Positions 1 to 6,265 of a stretch of DNA of 12,125 bases are shown piece by piece. The number at the start of each line of letters is the position of its first letter. Position 1 is the first letter of the stretch. Under the pieces are notes generated by a model that saw only the letters and a program-made list of their open reading frames with translations, was not told the DNA's origin and made no database searches. A program made the position numbers and the translations under genes. Source of the stretch: Streptomyces roseochromogenus subsp. oscitans DS 12.976 (lineage in GTDB: Bacteria; Actinomycetota; Actinomycetes; Streptomycetales; Streptomycetaceae). Location: NCBI RefSeq assembly GCF_000497445.1, contig NZ_CM002285.1:5937281-5949405 (forward strand), in the 5' to 3' direction.

Positions 1-114
1 GGGCGCGCTGTCGCCGGGGTGGTCGGCGGGCTCGGCGGGGCCGGACGCGCCGGGTTCCCGCCCCTCGTTCGACGGGGCGGATCCGGGCGAGGCCCAGCCC
101 GGAGTGTCTGTCAT
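1..114 (-). CDS. N-terminal fragment of a Pro/Gly/Ala-rich protein (gene runs off the window)
   Basis: An open minus-strand frame starts with ATG at 114-112 and continues off the left edge, giving 38 codons that begin MTDTPGWASPGSAPSNEGRE. A very good Shine-Dalgarno sequence, AAGGAG (plus-strand 120-125), lies 5 nt before the ATG, and this is the main reason for calling the gene. The visible part is rich in Pro, Gly, Ala and Ser and looks like a disordered cytoplasmic N-terminus. From memory, streptomycetes carry a membrane protein with a similar low-complexity N-terminus divergent from mtnA, but too little is visible here to assign a family. It is divergent from mtnA across 140 bp. Confidence 0.6.
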   Translation of the reverse strand, partial: MTDTPGWASPGSAPSNEGREPGASGPAEPADHPGDSAP

Positions 115-254
115 CGAAGCTCCTTCTCGGTGCCCTTCCGCGGACGCGGCGGCAGGTTGGCAGCCATCGTGCCATGGGGTGGTCACCGGGGGACCGGCCG
201 CGGTGGGCGCTGGATGCCTTCAATTGTCCGCCGGATCCGGGGCAGACTGACCGC
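115..254. promoter_or_regulatory. divergent intergenic region upstream of mtnA
   Basis: These 140 bp separate the two divergent genes and must hold both promoters. No convincing -35/-10 pair stands out. The least G/C-rich stretch is TTCAATTGTC near 218-227, which could include the mtnA -10. The Shine-Dalgarno sequence of the minus-strand gene is at 120-125. Confidence 0.3.
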
Positions 255-1397
255 ATGGCTGATCAGCAGGCGCGAACCGACCGGGACAAGCGGTCGACCG
301 AGATACCCACGATCCGATGGGAGGAACCACCTGAAGGCCCTGTGCTGGTCCTTCTCGATCAGACGCGGCTCCCGGCCGAGGAGGTCGAGTTGGTGTGCAC
401 CGACGCGCCGGCGCTGGTGGAGGCGATCCGTTCGCTCGCCGTGCGCGGGGCGCCGGTGCTCGGGATCGCCGGGGCGTACGGCGTCGCGCTCGCCGCCGTA
501 CGCGGCTTCGACGTGGCCGATGCGGCACGTGCGCTCGAGAGCGCCCGGCCCACCGCGGTGAACCTGTCCGTCGGTGTGCGCCGGGCCGAGGCCGCACACC
601 AGGCCGCGCTGGCGAAGACCGGCGATGCCACCGAGGCGGCCGCGGCGGCTCTGGCCGCGGCGCGGTCGCTGCACCGGCAGGACGCCGAGGCCAGCGCCCG
701 GATGGCGGCCCACGGTCTGGCGCTCCTGGACGAGTTGATGCCCGGTGGCGGGCACCGCATCCTCACCCACTGCAACACCGGTTCGCTGGTGTCGGGCGGT
801 GAGGGCACGGCCTTCGCGGTGGCCCTCGCCGCGCACCGTGAGGGGCGGCTGCGGAGGCTGTGGGTGGACGAAACGCGTCCGTTGCTGCAAGGTGCTCGCC
901 TGACGGCGTACGAAGCGGCCCGCAGTGGCATGGCGTACACCTTGCTCACCGACAACGCGGCCGGTTCCCTGTTCGCGGCGGGCGAGGTGGACGCGGTGCT
1001 CATCGGGGCGGACCGGATCGCGGCCGACGGCTCGGTGGCGAACAAGGTGGGGAGCTATCCGCTCGCGGTGCTGGCGCGATACCACCATGTGCCGTTCATC
1101 GTGGTGGCGCCGGTGACGACGGTCGATCCGGACACCCCCGACGGGGCGTCCATCGAGGTCGAGCAGCGACCCGGCTTTGAGGTGACCGAGGTCACAGCAC
1201 CCCAGGTGCCGGTGACGGGAGCAGGAGGCGGGATTCCGGTGGCACCCCTGGGGACCCAGGCGTACAACCCGGCGTTCGATGTGACGCCGCCCGAGCTGGT
1301 GACGGCCATCGTCACCGAGGAGGGAGCCGTTTCACCCGTGACGGCCGAGGCTCTTGCGGAGCTGTGTGCCAGGTCACGCCAGGTAACGATTAGCTAA
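255..1397 (+). CDS. mtnA: methylthioribose-1-phosphate isomerase MtnA
   Basis: This cytoplasmic enzyme of the methionine salvage pathway isomerises 5-methylthioribose-1-phosphate to 5-methylthioribulose-1-phosphate. The 380-aa product has the family signatures in order: RGAPVLGIAGAYG, HCNTGS with the likely catalytic Cys173, IGADRI with the likely catalytic Asp253 followed by ANKVGSYPLA, and NPAFDVTPPELV near the C-terminus. The 80-residue distance between the Cys and the Asp matches Cys160/Asp240 of the Bacillus subtilis enzyme. An in-frame ATG exists at 174, but the sequence before residue 1 (VFNCPP-like, not conserved in style) argues for the ATG at 255; the Shine-Dalgarno there is weak (GGGG about 12 nt upstream). 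The stop codon TAA (1395-1397) has its last two bases inside the attachment repeat of the mobile element, yet the reading frame is complete. Confidence 0.95.
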   Translation: MADQQARTDRDKRSTEIPTIRWEEPPEGPVLVLLDQTRLPAEEVELVCTDAPALVEAIRSLAVRGAPVLGIAGAYGVALAAVRGFDVADAARALESARPTAVNLSVGVRRAEAAHQAALAKTGDATEAAAAALAAARSLHRQDAEASARMAAHGLALLDELMPGGGHRILTHCNTGSLVSGGEGTAFAVALAAHREGRLRRLWVDETRPLLQGARLTAYEAARSGMAYTLLTDNAAGSLFAAGEVDAVLIGADRIAADGSVANKVGSYPLAVLARYHHVPFIVVAPVTTVDPDTPDGASIEVEQRPGFEVTEVTAPQVPVTGAGGGIPVAPLGTQAYNPAFDVTPPELVTAIVTEEGAVSPVTAEALAELCARSRQVTIS

Positions 1398-1401
1398 TGG
1401 G
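1373..1401 (+). promoter_or_regulatory. displaced native mtrA promoter inside the mtnA 3' end (candidate)
   Basis: In a chromosome without the element this stretch would lie directly upstream of mtrA. It holds two GTnAC half-sites, GTCAC at 1373-1377 and GTAAC at 1383-1387, and then an A/T-richer hexamer TTAGCT at -12 to -7 relative to the ATG at 1402. No Shine-Dalgarno is present, so a leaderless transcript starting at the ATG is plausible. Paired GTnAC half-sites resemble those described for streptomycete MtrA; the 10-bp period here is one base shorter than the form I recall. This is inference from pattern only. Confidence 0.4.
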
Positions 1402-1410
1402 ATGATGTCG
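1396..1410 (+). repeat. attL core (15-bp direct repeat)
   Basis: The 15-mer AATGGGATGATGTCG is identical to 9732-9746. Flanking bases differ at once on both sides (T and G here, G and T at the other copy), so the identity segment is exactly 15 bp. It begins at the second base of the mtnA TAA stop codon and includes the two ATG codons that start mtrA in the other copy. Confidence 0.88.
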
Positions 1411-1425
1411 GCTCGATCGACGGAA

Positions 1426-1467
1426 ACGGCCCCTCCACCTGCGACGATCCGCAGACAAAGGGGCCGT
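1426..1467. terminator. two-tier hairpin between attL and the end of int
   Basis: A perfect 9-bp outer stem pairs ACGGCCCCT (1426-1434) with AGGGGCCGT (1459-1467). Inside it CTGCG (1439-1443) pairs with CGCAG (1450-1454) around a 6-nt loop. It lies 17 bp beyond the int stop codon and 15 bp inside the att core, so it can terminate int transcripts from the right and mtnA or displaced-mtrA-promoter transcripts from the left. On the minus strand only a short TTT follows the stem, so efficiency as an intrinsic terminator is uncertain. Confidence 0.6.
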
Positions 1468-1489
1468 GACATCCAACGGCGACATCAAC
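1467..1489 (+). promoter_or_regulatory. putative integrase arm-type site, left arm
   Basis: This stretch reads TGACATCC-N6-GACATCAAC and recurs with the same spacing and orientation at 9617-9639 next to the other att core. It contains two GACATC units 13 bp apart (1468 and 1481). It overlaps the int stop codon by a few bases. Paired repeats on both sides of the core are the layout of arm-type Int binding sites in pSAM2 and lambda-class attP sites; binding itself is inferred. Confidence 0.55.
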
Positions 1490-2693
1490 GAGGTTTGGCA
1501 TCCGGTCGAGTGGCCTCTAGCTCCCGGATCCGACCCGGCTGCCGAAGCAGACGATCGAGCTGTCCCACGGCCTCAATCACATCGGGGTCCAGGGCTTCAG
1601 CGTAGATGTCCATCGTGGTGGCGATCCGGCTATGCCGCAGGATGGCCTTGACGATCCTCGGGTGCACCTTGAGGTGGACCAGGAGGGTGCCGCAGGACTT
1701 CCGCAGTCCCTTCGGGTTCATCTTGTCGAGGCCCTCGGCCGTGATTACGCGCTGCATGGTCAGGTACAGGTTCGAGGCCAGGAGCGGGTAACCGGTCCGC
1801 GAGATGAAGACGTGTCCGTCAGGGTCGTCGAACCACGGTCGGCCGTTGCTGATCGCACGCTCACGCAGCATGGCTGTACGCATCCGGGTCCAGCGCAGAG
1901 GCGCGATGCACTGAGCCGGGAGTGGCAGGGGAGCCTTCGAGGTCTCGGTCTTGGGATCGAGGTCGATCGTGCCCGCGCTGGAGCGCTGCCGTTGCTGCTC
2001 CACCCACAGGACCCGGTTGTCCAGGTCGATGTTCTCCCAGCGCAGGCCGCACACCTCAGCGCGCCGGAGGCCGAGCAAGCAGAGCAGCAGGAAGGCTGGG
2101 TAGTAGACCGTCAGCCGACGAGCAGCCGCGAGGAAGCGGAGCACAGTCACGGCGTCCCAGCTCTTGCCGCTGTCGGTGGTGGCCCGGACGTGCACGAGCT
2201 TGGCCACGTTTCGGGTAAGGCCGATGTCTTCAACCATCGCGGCCGTGAGCGCCGCCGAGAGGACCCGAAGGGCCTGCCGAGCAGTCTTGGCCCCCTTGGC
2301 CTCCGCGAGCCGCTGCATGACCCCGCGAAGCTCCGCCACGCCCAGCTTGACCATGACCTTGGAGCCCAGGAGCTGGCGTAGGTGGTTCCGCACGCCCTGT
2401 TCGTAGGTCTCGTAGCTCTTCGGCTTCAGATTCGGCTTGACGATCACCTCCAGCCAGTAGTCGAACCAGTCGCCCAAGCTCATGTCCCGAGTCGGAGTCG
2501 GGATGCCGCCGTTGGCGCGGTCGAGGAGATCACGGCGCTTCTGGTCGCACTCGTCGTATGTCTTGCCATAGGCGAACTTCCGCTTCACGGTGCCGTCTGG
2601 CTGCGGGACGTACACCGCTGCCTGGTAGCGGCCGTCAGCCCGCTTCGTGACCGTGCCCGAGCCGTTCGGATTCCGCTTTCGCTGACGTGCCAT
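1485..2693 (-). CDS. int: tyrosine recombinase / site-specific integrase
   Basis: The 402-aa protein catalyses integration at attB and, with Xis, excision of the element. It has an N-terminal arm-binding/SAM-like region (about 1-165) and a C-terminal phage-integrase catalytic domain (about 175-385). Visible catalytic residues are Arg210 in LLGLRRAEVCGLRW, a beta-hairpin Lys near 253, Arg331 in KGLRKSCGTLL, His354 in ILRHS and the nucleophile Tyr364 in TMDIYAEA. The usual His of the HxxR box is Lys328 here, an unusual replacement. The start ATG (2693-2691) overlaps the xis stop codon as TGATG, which indicates translational coupling. The gene lies next to attL and points at it, as is normal for AICE integrases. 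It seems less extremely G/C-biased than the spd genes. Confidence 0.95.
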   Translation of the reverse strand: MARQRKRNPNGSGTVTKRADGRYQAAVYVPQPDGTVKRKFAYGKTYDECDQKRRDLLDRANGGIPTPTRDMSLGDWFDYWLEVIVKPNLKPKSYETYEQGVRNHLRQLLGSKVMVKLGVAELRGVMQRLAEAKGAKTARQALRVLSAALTAAMVEDIGLTRNVAKLVHVRATTDSGKSWDAVTVLRFLAAARRLTVYYPAFLLLCLLGLRRAEVCGLRWENIDLDNRVLWVEQQRQRSSAGTIDLDPKTETSKAPLPLPAQCIAPLRWTRMRTAMLRERAISNGRPWFDDPDGHVFISRTGYPLLASNLYLTMQRVITAEGLDKMNPKGLRKSCGTLLVHLKVHPRIVKAILRHSRIATTMDIYAEALDPDVIEAVGQLDRLLRQPGRIRELEATRPDAKPR

Positions 2694-2881
2694 CAGGCCG
2701 CATCCTCCAGTCGCGCACGGATGTAGTCCTGAACAGCGCTATCCGGTATCCGTCGGCAACGCCCCTCCGTTATCGAGACGAGGCGCTTCTCTCGGATCAG
2801 GTCGTAGACCTTTGAGCGGCTGTACTTGAGCCGGGCCATGACCTCCGGCACGGTGAGCAACTCGGGGACGGCGGTGGTCAT
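2693..2881 (-). CDS. xis: excisionase (MerR/Xis-type helix-turn-helix)
   Basis: This 62-aa protein has the compact winged helix-turn-helix of the excisionase family: LLTVPEVMARLKYSRSKVYD (residues 8-27) gives the helix-turn-helix, followed by an RRIPDSAVQDYI wing/helix. It would bend DNA at the attachment site and direct the integrase to excision. The ATG at 2881-2879 is chosen because it overlaps the rep stop codon as ATGA, and the family usually begins 8-10 residues before the helix-turn-helix. Its stop overlaps the int ATG by one base. The much longer open frame extending upstream in this phase is only the shadow of rep in another frame. Confidence 0.9.
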   Translation of the reverse strand: MTTAVPELLTVPEVMARLKYSRSKVYDLIREKRLVSITEGRCRRIPDSAVQDYIRARLEDAA

Positions 2882-4362
2882 GCGACGGCTCCTTCCAGGT
2901 CGAGCAGGGCGGGTAGTTCTTCGCGTGCTGTCTCGCGGTTGTGCTGGATGTCGCGGCGGATGTTGGCGGCGAGCCAGGATTCGCCGGGGGCGTGGCCGTG
3001 TCCGGCGTAGGTCCAGTGGGCGAGGGTGAGCGTGGTGGCCTCCGTCTCTTCGTCGGGGTCGGGCAGGCCGAGGGCGGCGCGTTGCTGGGCGGCGCGGTAG
3101 TCGGCGCGGACCTGGCGGAGGGCGCCCAGGGTGGTCGAGTACTGGCGGGACTTGGTGGAGAAGTGGCCCCGGAAGCCGAGCATGTGAGCCCAGCGGGCCA
3201 GGTGGCGTTCGGGGTAGAGGGGCTGGAGGTCGATGCACGCTGTCATCAGGCGCCGGGCGTGTTCGGAGATCTCCAGGCGGGCGAGGTCTTCGCCGAGGCC
3301 GGTGCCGTGGCAGCGGGTGCACTGGCTGAGCGCTGATCCGGGGCGGTCGTACACGGTGGAACGGCCGGTGCCCCGGCATGTGCGGCAGTGAACCGGGGCG
3401 TCGGCGGCGCCGGAGATCTCGGCGGCTTTGGTGGCGTACTTGGCGACGTAGGAGGCGACGGCTTGTTCGGTGATCTCGGAGCCTTCGCCGAAGGACTGGA
3501 TCGGGCGCACGTCGAGCTGGGTGCCCCAGGTGAGCGTGCGGGCGGGCTGGTCTCCGGCCGGGTCGATATTGACGGCGACGCGGGTGGCTGCGGCGTGGAT
3601 GGCGTCGGTGAGCAGGTCGAGGGTGGCCCAGGCCGGGGGCGGGCTGTCGGGTCCTTTGCGGCCGTCGAAGCGGATCACGGCATGGAAGTGGACGGCTCCG
3701 CGTTTCTGGTACTCGGCGACCTTGCCGAAGGAGACGCGGGACTGTGCGTGGGCTTCCTTCTGGGTGAGGCCAGCGCGGCGGGCGATCTCGCGGCGCAGGT
3801 AGATCGTGAAGTAACGCCATAGCTCGGGGGCGTGGTTGTTCCACAGCACCGCCCCCGTGTAGTCGTACGACTCGGGATCGAGGGGGGTGCCGAGTTCGGG
3901 TGCGTCTTCGCTGTGGCGGGTGCCGCAGCGGCAGGGCCGGTTGCCGGGCCGGTTGTGGACCGGGCCGAACGAGGGGGCGGTGAGGGTGGCGAAGACGCGG
4001 GGGTGGTCCCGGATCGTTTCGGGGGTGCCCTTGGCAGGGTCGCCGACGAGGCCTGCGCGGATGAGGTGGTAGGTGTCTCCGGCGTAGGTCCAGGCGCAGG
4101 AGGGGCAGCGGGAGGCGCGGCGGTTGCCGCAGGCGACACGGAGCCGGGCGCCGGGCTCGCCGTCCGTTGAGTAGGCATGCAGAGCCTGTCCCGTGGAGGC
4201 GTCGCGGGTGACGGTGGAGCCCATGAGGTGGATCGGGTCGGAGCAGCCGCCGGTGCGGCGGATCTGTTCCTGGAGGCGGTCGAAGCCGGTGGACCCGGCC
4301 AGCCTCAGCAGATCGTTGAGGGTGGCCGGGTCCAGGCCCGCCATGGTGGCGGCGTCGGTCAC
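2878..4362 (-). CDS. repSA: RepSA-like rolling-circle replication initiator
   Basis: The 494-aa protein resembles RepSA of pSAM2, which nicks the double-strand origin to start rolling-circle replication of the excised circle. Motifs run in the usual order: FATLTAPSFGP (124-134), the HUH metal site GAVHFHAVIRFDG with His225 and His227, and VASYVAKYATK with candidate nucleophiles Tyr305 and Tyr309. Cysteine-rich modules occur near the N-terminus (Cys78, Cys86, Cys89, then Cys144/146), and a DnaJ-type pair CRTCRGTG/CTRCHGTG sits at 326-354. The start is GTG (4362-4360), overlapping the stop of the preceding gene as GTGA, with AAGGGGGG as Shine-Dalgarno. Family length is typically about 450-550 aa, so it appears complete. 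Confidence 0.92.
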   Translation of the reverse strand: MTDAATMAGLDPATLNDLLRLAGSTGFDRLQEQIRRTGGCSDPIHLMGSTVTRDASTGQALHAYSTDGEPGARLRVACGNRRASRCPSCAWTYAGDTYHLIRAGLVGDPAKGTPETIRDHPRVFATLTAPSFGPVHNRPGNRPCRCGTRHSEDAPELGTPLDPESYDYTGAVLWNNHAPELWRYFTIYLRREIARRAGLTQKEAHAQSRVSFGKVAEYQKRGAVHFHAVIRFDGRKGPDSPPPAWATLDLLTDAIHAAATRVAVNIDPAGDQPARTLTWGTQLDVRPIQSFGEGSEITEQAVASYVAKYATKAAEISGAADAPVHCRTCRGTGRSTVYDRPGSALSQCTRCHGTGLGEDLARLEISEHARRLMTACIDLQPLYPERHLARWAHMLGFRGHFSTKSRQYSTTLGALRQVRADYRAAQQRAALGLPDPDEETEATTLTLAHWTYAGHGHAPGESWLAANIRRDIQHNRETAREELPALLDLEGAVA

Positions 4363-4556
4363 TTCGTGCCCCCCTTGGTGTGGGCGGAGCCGTGGTTGGC
4401 CTCCCAGCCCTGGACCAGGCGGTGGACTTGGGCGTCACCGGTGGCGGTGGCGCTGGCGCCGCAGTGGCACACGGCGGACCCGGTAGCCGGGGCGTTGGGC
4501 GATGACTTGCTGATGTGCAGGCCGGGGCGGTCCGGTGTCGGGGTCAGGTCGGTCAT
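4359..4556 (-). CDS. small CxC protein of unknown function upstream of rep
   Basis: This 65-aa protein of unknown function has an N-terminus rich in Pro/Ser/Thr and a C-terminal motif CHCGASATATGDAQVHRLVQ (Cys30, Cys32, His45), with a further His55. That arrangement could bind one zinc ion. Similar short CxCG proteins with a V-x-x-LV-x-x-W helix are common in streptomycete mobile elements, as far as I recall, but have no assigned role. The ATG at 4556-4554 follows a good Shine-Dalgarno GGGAGGT that overlaps the stop codon of the preceding gene. Its own stop overlaps the rep GTG as GTGA, so its translation is probably coupled to rep and may set Rep level. Confidence 0.8.
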   Translation of the reverse strand: MTDLTPTPDRPGLHISKSSPNAPATGSAVCHCGASATATGDAQVHRLVQGWEANHGSAHTKGGTK

Positions 4557-4561
4557 GGCAG

Positions 4562-4744
4562 CTACCTCCCAGCCCGGATGAGGGCGGGGGCAGGGAGGCT
4601 GCGGCCGCTGCCCTTGCAGGCCGGGCAGGTGACGGTGAGCGTCTTACGGGTGCCGTCGGTGTTGCGGGTGCCGGTGGTGATCGCGGCGGTGGAGAAGCCG
4701 TCGCAGTCACGGCAGACGGGTATGTTCAGGGCGCGCTGAGGCAT
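4562..4744 (-). CDS. 60-aa zinc-ribbon protein
   Basis: A small basic protein with two cysteine pairs, CRDC (Cys11, Cys14) and CPACKGSG (Cys40, Cys43), the second in the DnaJ-type CxxCxGxG form. The pairs probably hold one zinc ion. The spacing between the inner cysteines (25 residues) is identical to that in the 55-aa protein encoded at 6266-6433, which suggests a shared fold or duplication. The ATG at 4744-4742 is preceded by AGGGAAG at a suitable distance. It ends in TAG five bases before the next start codon. It is the first gene after the intra-operon hairpin and so may head the rep-xis-int transcript. Function unknown. Confidence 0.8.
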   Translation of the reverse strand: MPQRALNIPVCRDCDGFSTAAITTGTRNTDGTRKTLTVTCPACKGSGRSLPAPALIRAGR

Positions 4745-4788
4745 GATGGGGCTTCCCTTTCGGGTCCGTTGGATCAGGAAGAGGTGGA

Positions 4789-4835
4789 GCCGTCCGGGGC
4801 GGCGGATCTTTGGCGAGAGAGCCGCCCCGGAGGGC
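4789..4835 (-). terminator. strong hairpin between transfer genes and rep block
   Basis: A perfect 11-bp stem TCCGGGGCGGC (4793-4803) / GCCGCCCCGGA (4821-4831) is extended by three more pairs after one mismatch (4789-4791 with 4833-4835); the loop is 17 nt. It starts one base after the stop codon of the 61-aa gene. There is no T tract on the minus strand. It may act as a terminator, an attenuator or an RNA-stability element that sets rep-xis-int expression apart from the transfer genes. Confidence 0.6.
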
Positions 4836-4836
4836 G

Positions 4837-5022
4837 TTACTGGATCTGGCCGTCGCGCGTACGACCGGCGTTGAAGATGCGCTTGTCCTCGCGCGTGGCG
4901 GTGCCGTTCTCCAGCCGCTCGCGGATCTCGGCCATGAGCTTGTTGGCCTCGCGCTTGGCCTGCCGATACTCGCGTTCCTGCTTGTCGTAGTCGATCGGGG
5001 GACGCTTGCTGAAGATGCCCAT
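4837..5022 (-). CDS. 61-aa charged helical protein, unknown function
   Basis: I do not recognise a family with a known role. The protein opens MGIFSKRPPIDYDKQEREYR and residues 12-40 are dense in Lys, Arg, Glu and Gln with an amphipathic, coiled-coil-like pattern; the C-terminus is TREDKRIFNAGRTRDGQIQ. No cysteines and no membrane segment are present. The ATG at 5022-5020 begins one base after the TGA stop of the SpdD-like gene, and AAAGG lies 8 nt upstream, so translation is likely coupled. Position beside SpdD suggests a role in intramycelial spread or a partner of the Spd membrane proteins, but this is context only. Confidence 0.75.
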   Translation of the reverse strand: MGIFSKRPPIDYDKQEREYRQAKREANKLMAEIRERLENGTATREDKRIFNAGRTRDGQIQ

Positions 5023-5023
5023 G

Positions 5024-5335
5024 TCAGTGACCTTTCTGCTGGTTGAGGAGGGAGCGGAGGACGACGGCGACCACGGCAACGGACATGCCGGTGATGGCGA
5101 CCGCCAGGAGCAGGGAGACCAGGACCGCGCCGACGACGAGGACCACGGCACCGCCACCGGCGGCCAGGGCGAGCGCGCTGCCGGGGGTGAGCTGGACGGT
5201 GGGCCGGTTCGAGACCGGGGCCACGGGGGCGACCGGGGCCGGGGCCGCCTGAGCGGGGGCCGGGGTGGCGGTCTGCGGCTGGATGACGGTCGGGGGTGGT
5301 GCGGTATCCGGGGGCGGGTACTTCGGGGTGAACAC
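5024..5335 (-). CDS. spdD: SpdD-like membrane protein (plasmid spread)
   Basis: The 103-aa protein resembles SpdD-type proteins that affect intramycelial spread (pock size) of Streptomyces plasmids and AICEs. Residues 1-50 are a Pro/Ala-rich, probably disordered segment; residues 52-95 are almost wholly hydrophobic (ALALAAGGGAVVLVVGAVLV and onward) and can form two transmembrane helices; the tail is short and basic. The chosen start is GTG at 5335-5333, because AGGAG lies 8 nt upstream and the protein then begins FTPKYPPP; an open frame extends further upstream but would overlap the preceding gene and has no better signal. It is followed after one base by the 61-aa gene. Confidence 0.82.
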   Translation of the reverse strand: MFTPKYPPPDTAPPPTVIQPQTATPAPAQAAPAPVAPVAPVSNRPTVQLTPGSALALAAGGGAVVLVVGAVLVSLLLAVAITGMSVAVVAVVLRSLLNQQKGH

Positions 5336-5354
5336 GAGCGGATCTCCTCTCGGA

Positions 5355-5540
5355 TCAGACGGTGCCGCGGTGGGTGCGTGCGGCGAGTTCGGCAGCCGAG
5401 CGGTCACCGTGGTCGGTGGAGAAGCCGCACTTCGGGGCGGTGCAGGCGGCGGCGTGCCGGATCTGACCACGGCCGTTGTTGTACGAGCCGACCTGAACGG
5501 GCCCGATGCTGATCACGTCGTAGAAGCGGTTCGGGCGCAC
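5355..5540 (-). CDS. mobile element transfer protein (61 aa)
   Basis: This small basic protein matches a type that is commonly annotated 'mobile element transfer protein' in streptomycete AICEs. Recognisable parts are SIGPVQVGSYNNGRG (11-25), HAAACTAPKCGF with Cys33 and Cys38 (29-40), and the C-terminal SAAELAARTHR. The start codon is GTG at 5540-5538, decided by a perfect Shine-Dalgarno AAGGAGGT (plus-strand 5547-5554) six bases upstream; the longer frame running upstream is a shadow of the DUF2637 gene. It lies between the two Spd-type membrane genes. The biochemical role is not known to me. Confidence 0.85.
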   Translation of the reverse strand: MRPNRFYDVISIGPVQVGSYNNGRGQIRHAAACTAPKCGFSTDHGDRSAAELAARTHRGTV

Positions 5541-5546
5541 GGTTGA

Positions 5547-5554
5547 ACCTCCTT
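5547..5554 (-). promoter_or_regulatory. consensus Shine-Dalgarno that fixes a GTG start
   Basis: AAGGAGGT on the minus strand, six bases before GTG (5540-5538). It sets the start of the 61-aa transfer protein and excludes the long upstream extension of that frame. Confidence 0.85.
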
Positions 5555-5559
5555 GAATG

Positions 5560-6192
5560 TCAGGCGAGTTGGGCGGCGATGGCCCCGGCGAGGTCGTCAG
5601 GGACACCGAGCCGGGCGCGCAGGGTGGCGGTGTCGATGTCCATGCCGGTGCGGGTGCGGTGGTCGGCGGCGACCTTGCGGGCGTGGTCGACCAGCGCGGG
5701 AGGCACGAGCGGGGCCGTCTCCGGCTGAGCCTCAGCGGTCTCCGGGGTGCTGATCTGCTCCGGCTCCGGGTCGGGTACGGGGGCCGCGGCTGCGGGCGCC
5801 GGCGGAACCGGCACCCGGTCGTCGGCCGGGCTGGGTGAGGGCGAGTGGGCAAGCAGGGTGCCGCCCAGGAAGGCGAGTGCGGGCCATCCGGCGATACCGA
5901 GCCGGAGCAGCGCGGGCGGGTTCGCCAGATCGAGGAATCCGGCGGTGGCCACGTTCGCGCCGAGCGAGGCAACCAGGGCGACGAGGAACCAGCACCAGGC
6001 CAGCCGGGACCGCTGCACCCGCAACCGGCGCCAGGCGGCGACCAGGAGCAGGTCAACCGAGACGGGGTAGGCCCAGGCCTTCCAGCCGGACTGTCCGGCC
6101 GCAGCGGCAAGGTCGTGCAGGTGGGCGAAGGACAGCGCTCCAGCGATCACGGCCTGGATCAGGACGGCATCCGGGCGGATCGAGCGGACCAT
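5560..6192 (-). CDS. DUF2637 membrane protein, SpdB-like
   Basis: The 210-aa protein has four predicted transmembrane helices in its first 117 residues (about 10-32, 38-55, 64-87 and 95-116), the layout of DUF2637 proteins found in AICEs and often linked to Spd function. A Pro/Ala/Glu-rich linker (118-165) leads to a small helical C-terminal domain, ALVDHARKVAADHRTRTGMD and LRARLGVPDDLAGAIAAQL, which looks like a cytoplasmic helix-turn-helix-like module. The ATG at 6192-6190 is chosen over a TTG 18 bases earlier because a perfect AAGGAGGT (6200-6207) precedes it by 7 nt and would overlap the earlier start. It probably works at the septal membrane with TraSA and the other Spd proteins to spread the element within the mycelium. 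Confidence 0.88.
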   Translation of the reverse strand: MVRSIRPDAVLIQAVIAGALSFAHLHDLAAAAGQSGWKAWAYPVSVDLLLVAAWRRLRVQRSRLAWCWFLVALVASLGANVATAGFLDLANPPALLRLGIAGWPALAFLGGTLLAHSPSPSPADDRVPVPPAPAAAAPVPDPEPEQISTPETAEAQPETAPLVPPALVDHARKVAADHRTRTGMDIDTATLRARLGVPDDLAGAIAAQLA

Positions 6193-6199
6193 GGTCTTC

Positions 6200-6207
6200 A
6201 CCTCCTT
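6200..6207 (-). promoter_or_regulatory. consensus Shine-Dalgarno for the DUF2637 gene
   Basis: AAGGAGGT on the minus strand, 7 nt before the ATG at 6192-6190. It decides this start over the in-frame TTG at 6210. Confidence 0.85.
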
Positions 6208-6265
6208 CAAAGAGTTGGGCCAGGCCAGGCGGTCTGTGGTCGGCCGCCCGGTCCCGGCAGCGGGG

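Noticed and set aside
183..1088. Long minus-strand open frame across mtnA
   Set aside because: It lies antisense to a clear mtnA and is explained by high-GC codon bias; no start signal and no family motifs.
1396..1410. tRNA gene 3' end as attachment site
   Set aside because: No tRNA-like cloverleaf, TTC-arm or acceptor pairing is seen around either core; the cores fall on protein-coding boundaries.
2882..4438. Long upstream extension of the xis frame
   Set aside because: It is the rep gene read in another frame; Arg/Pro-rich nonsense. The ATGA overlap and helix-turn-helix position fix the xis start at 2881.
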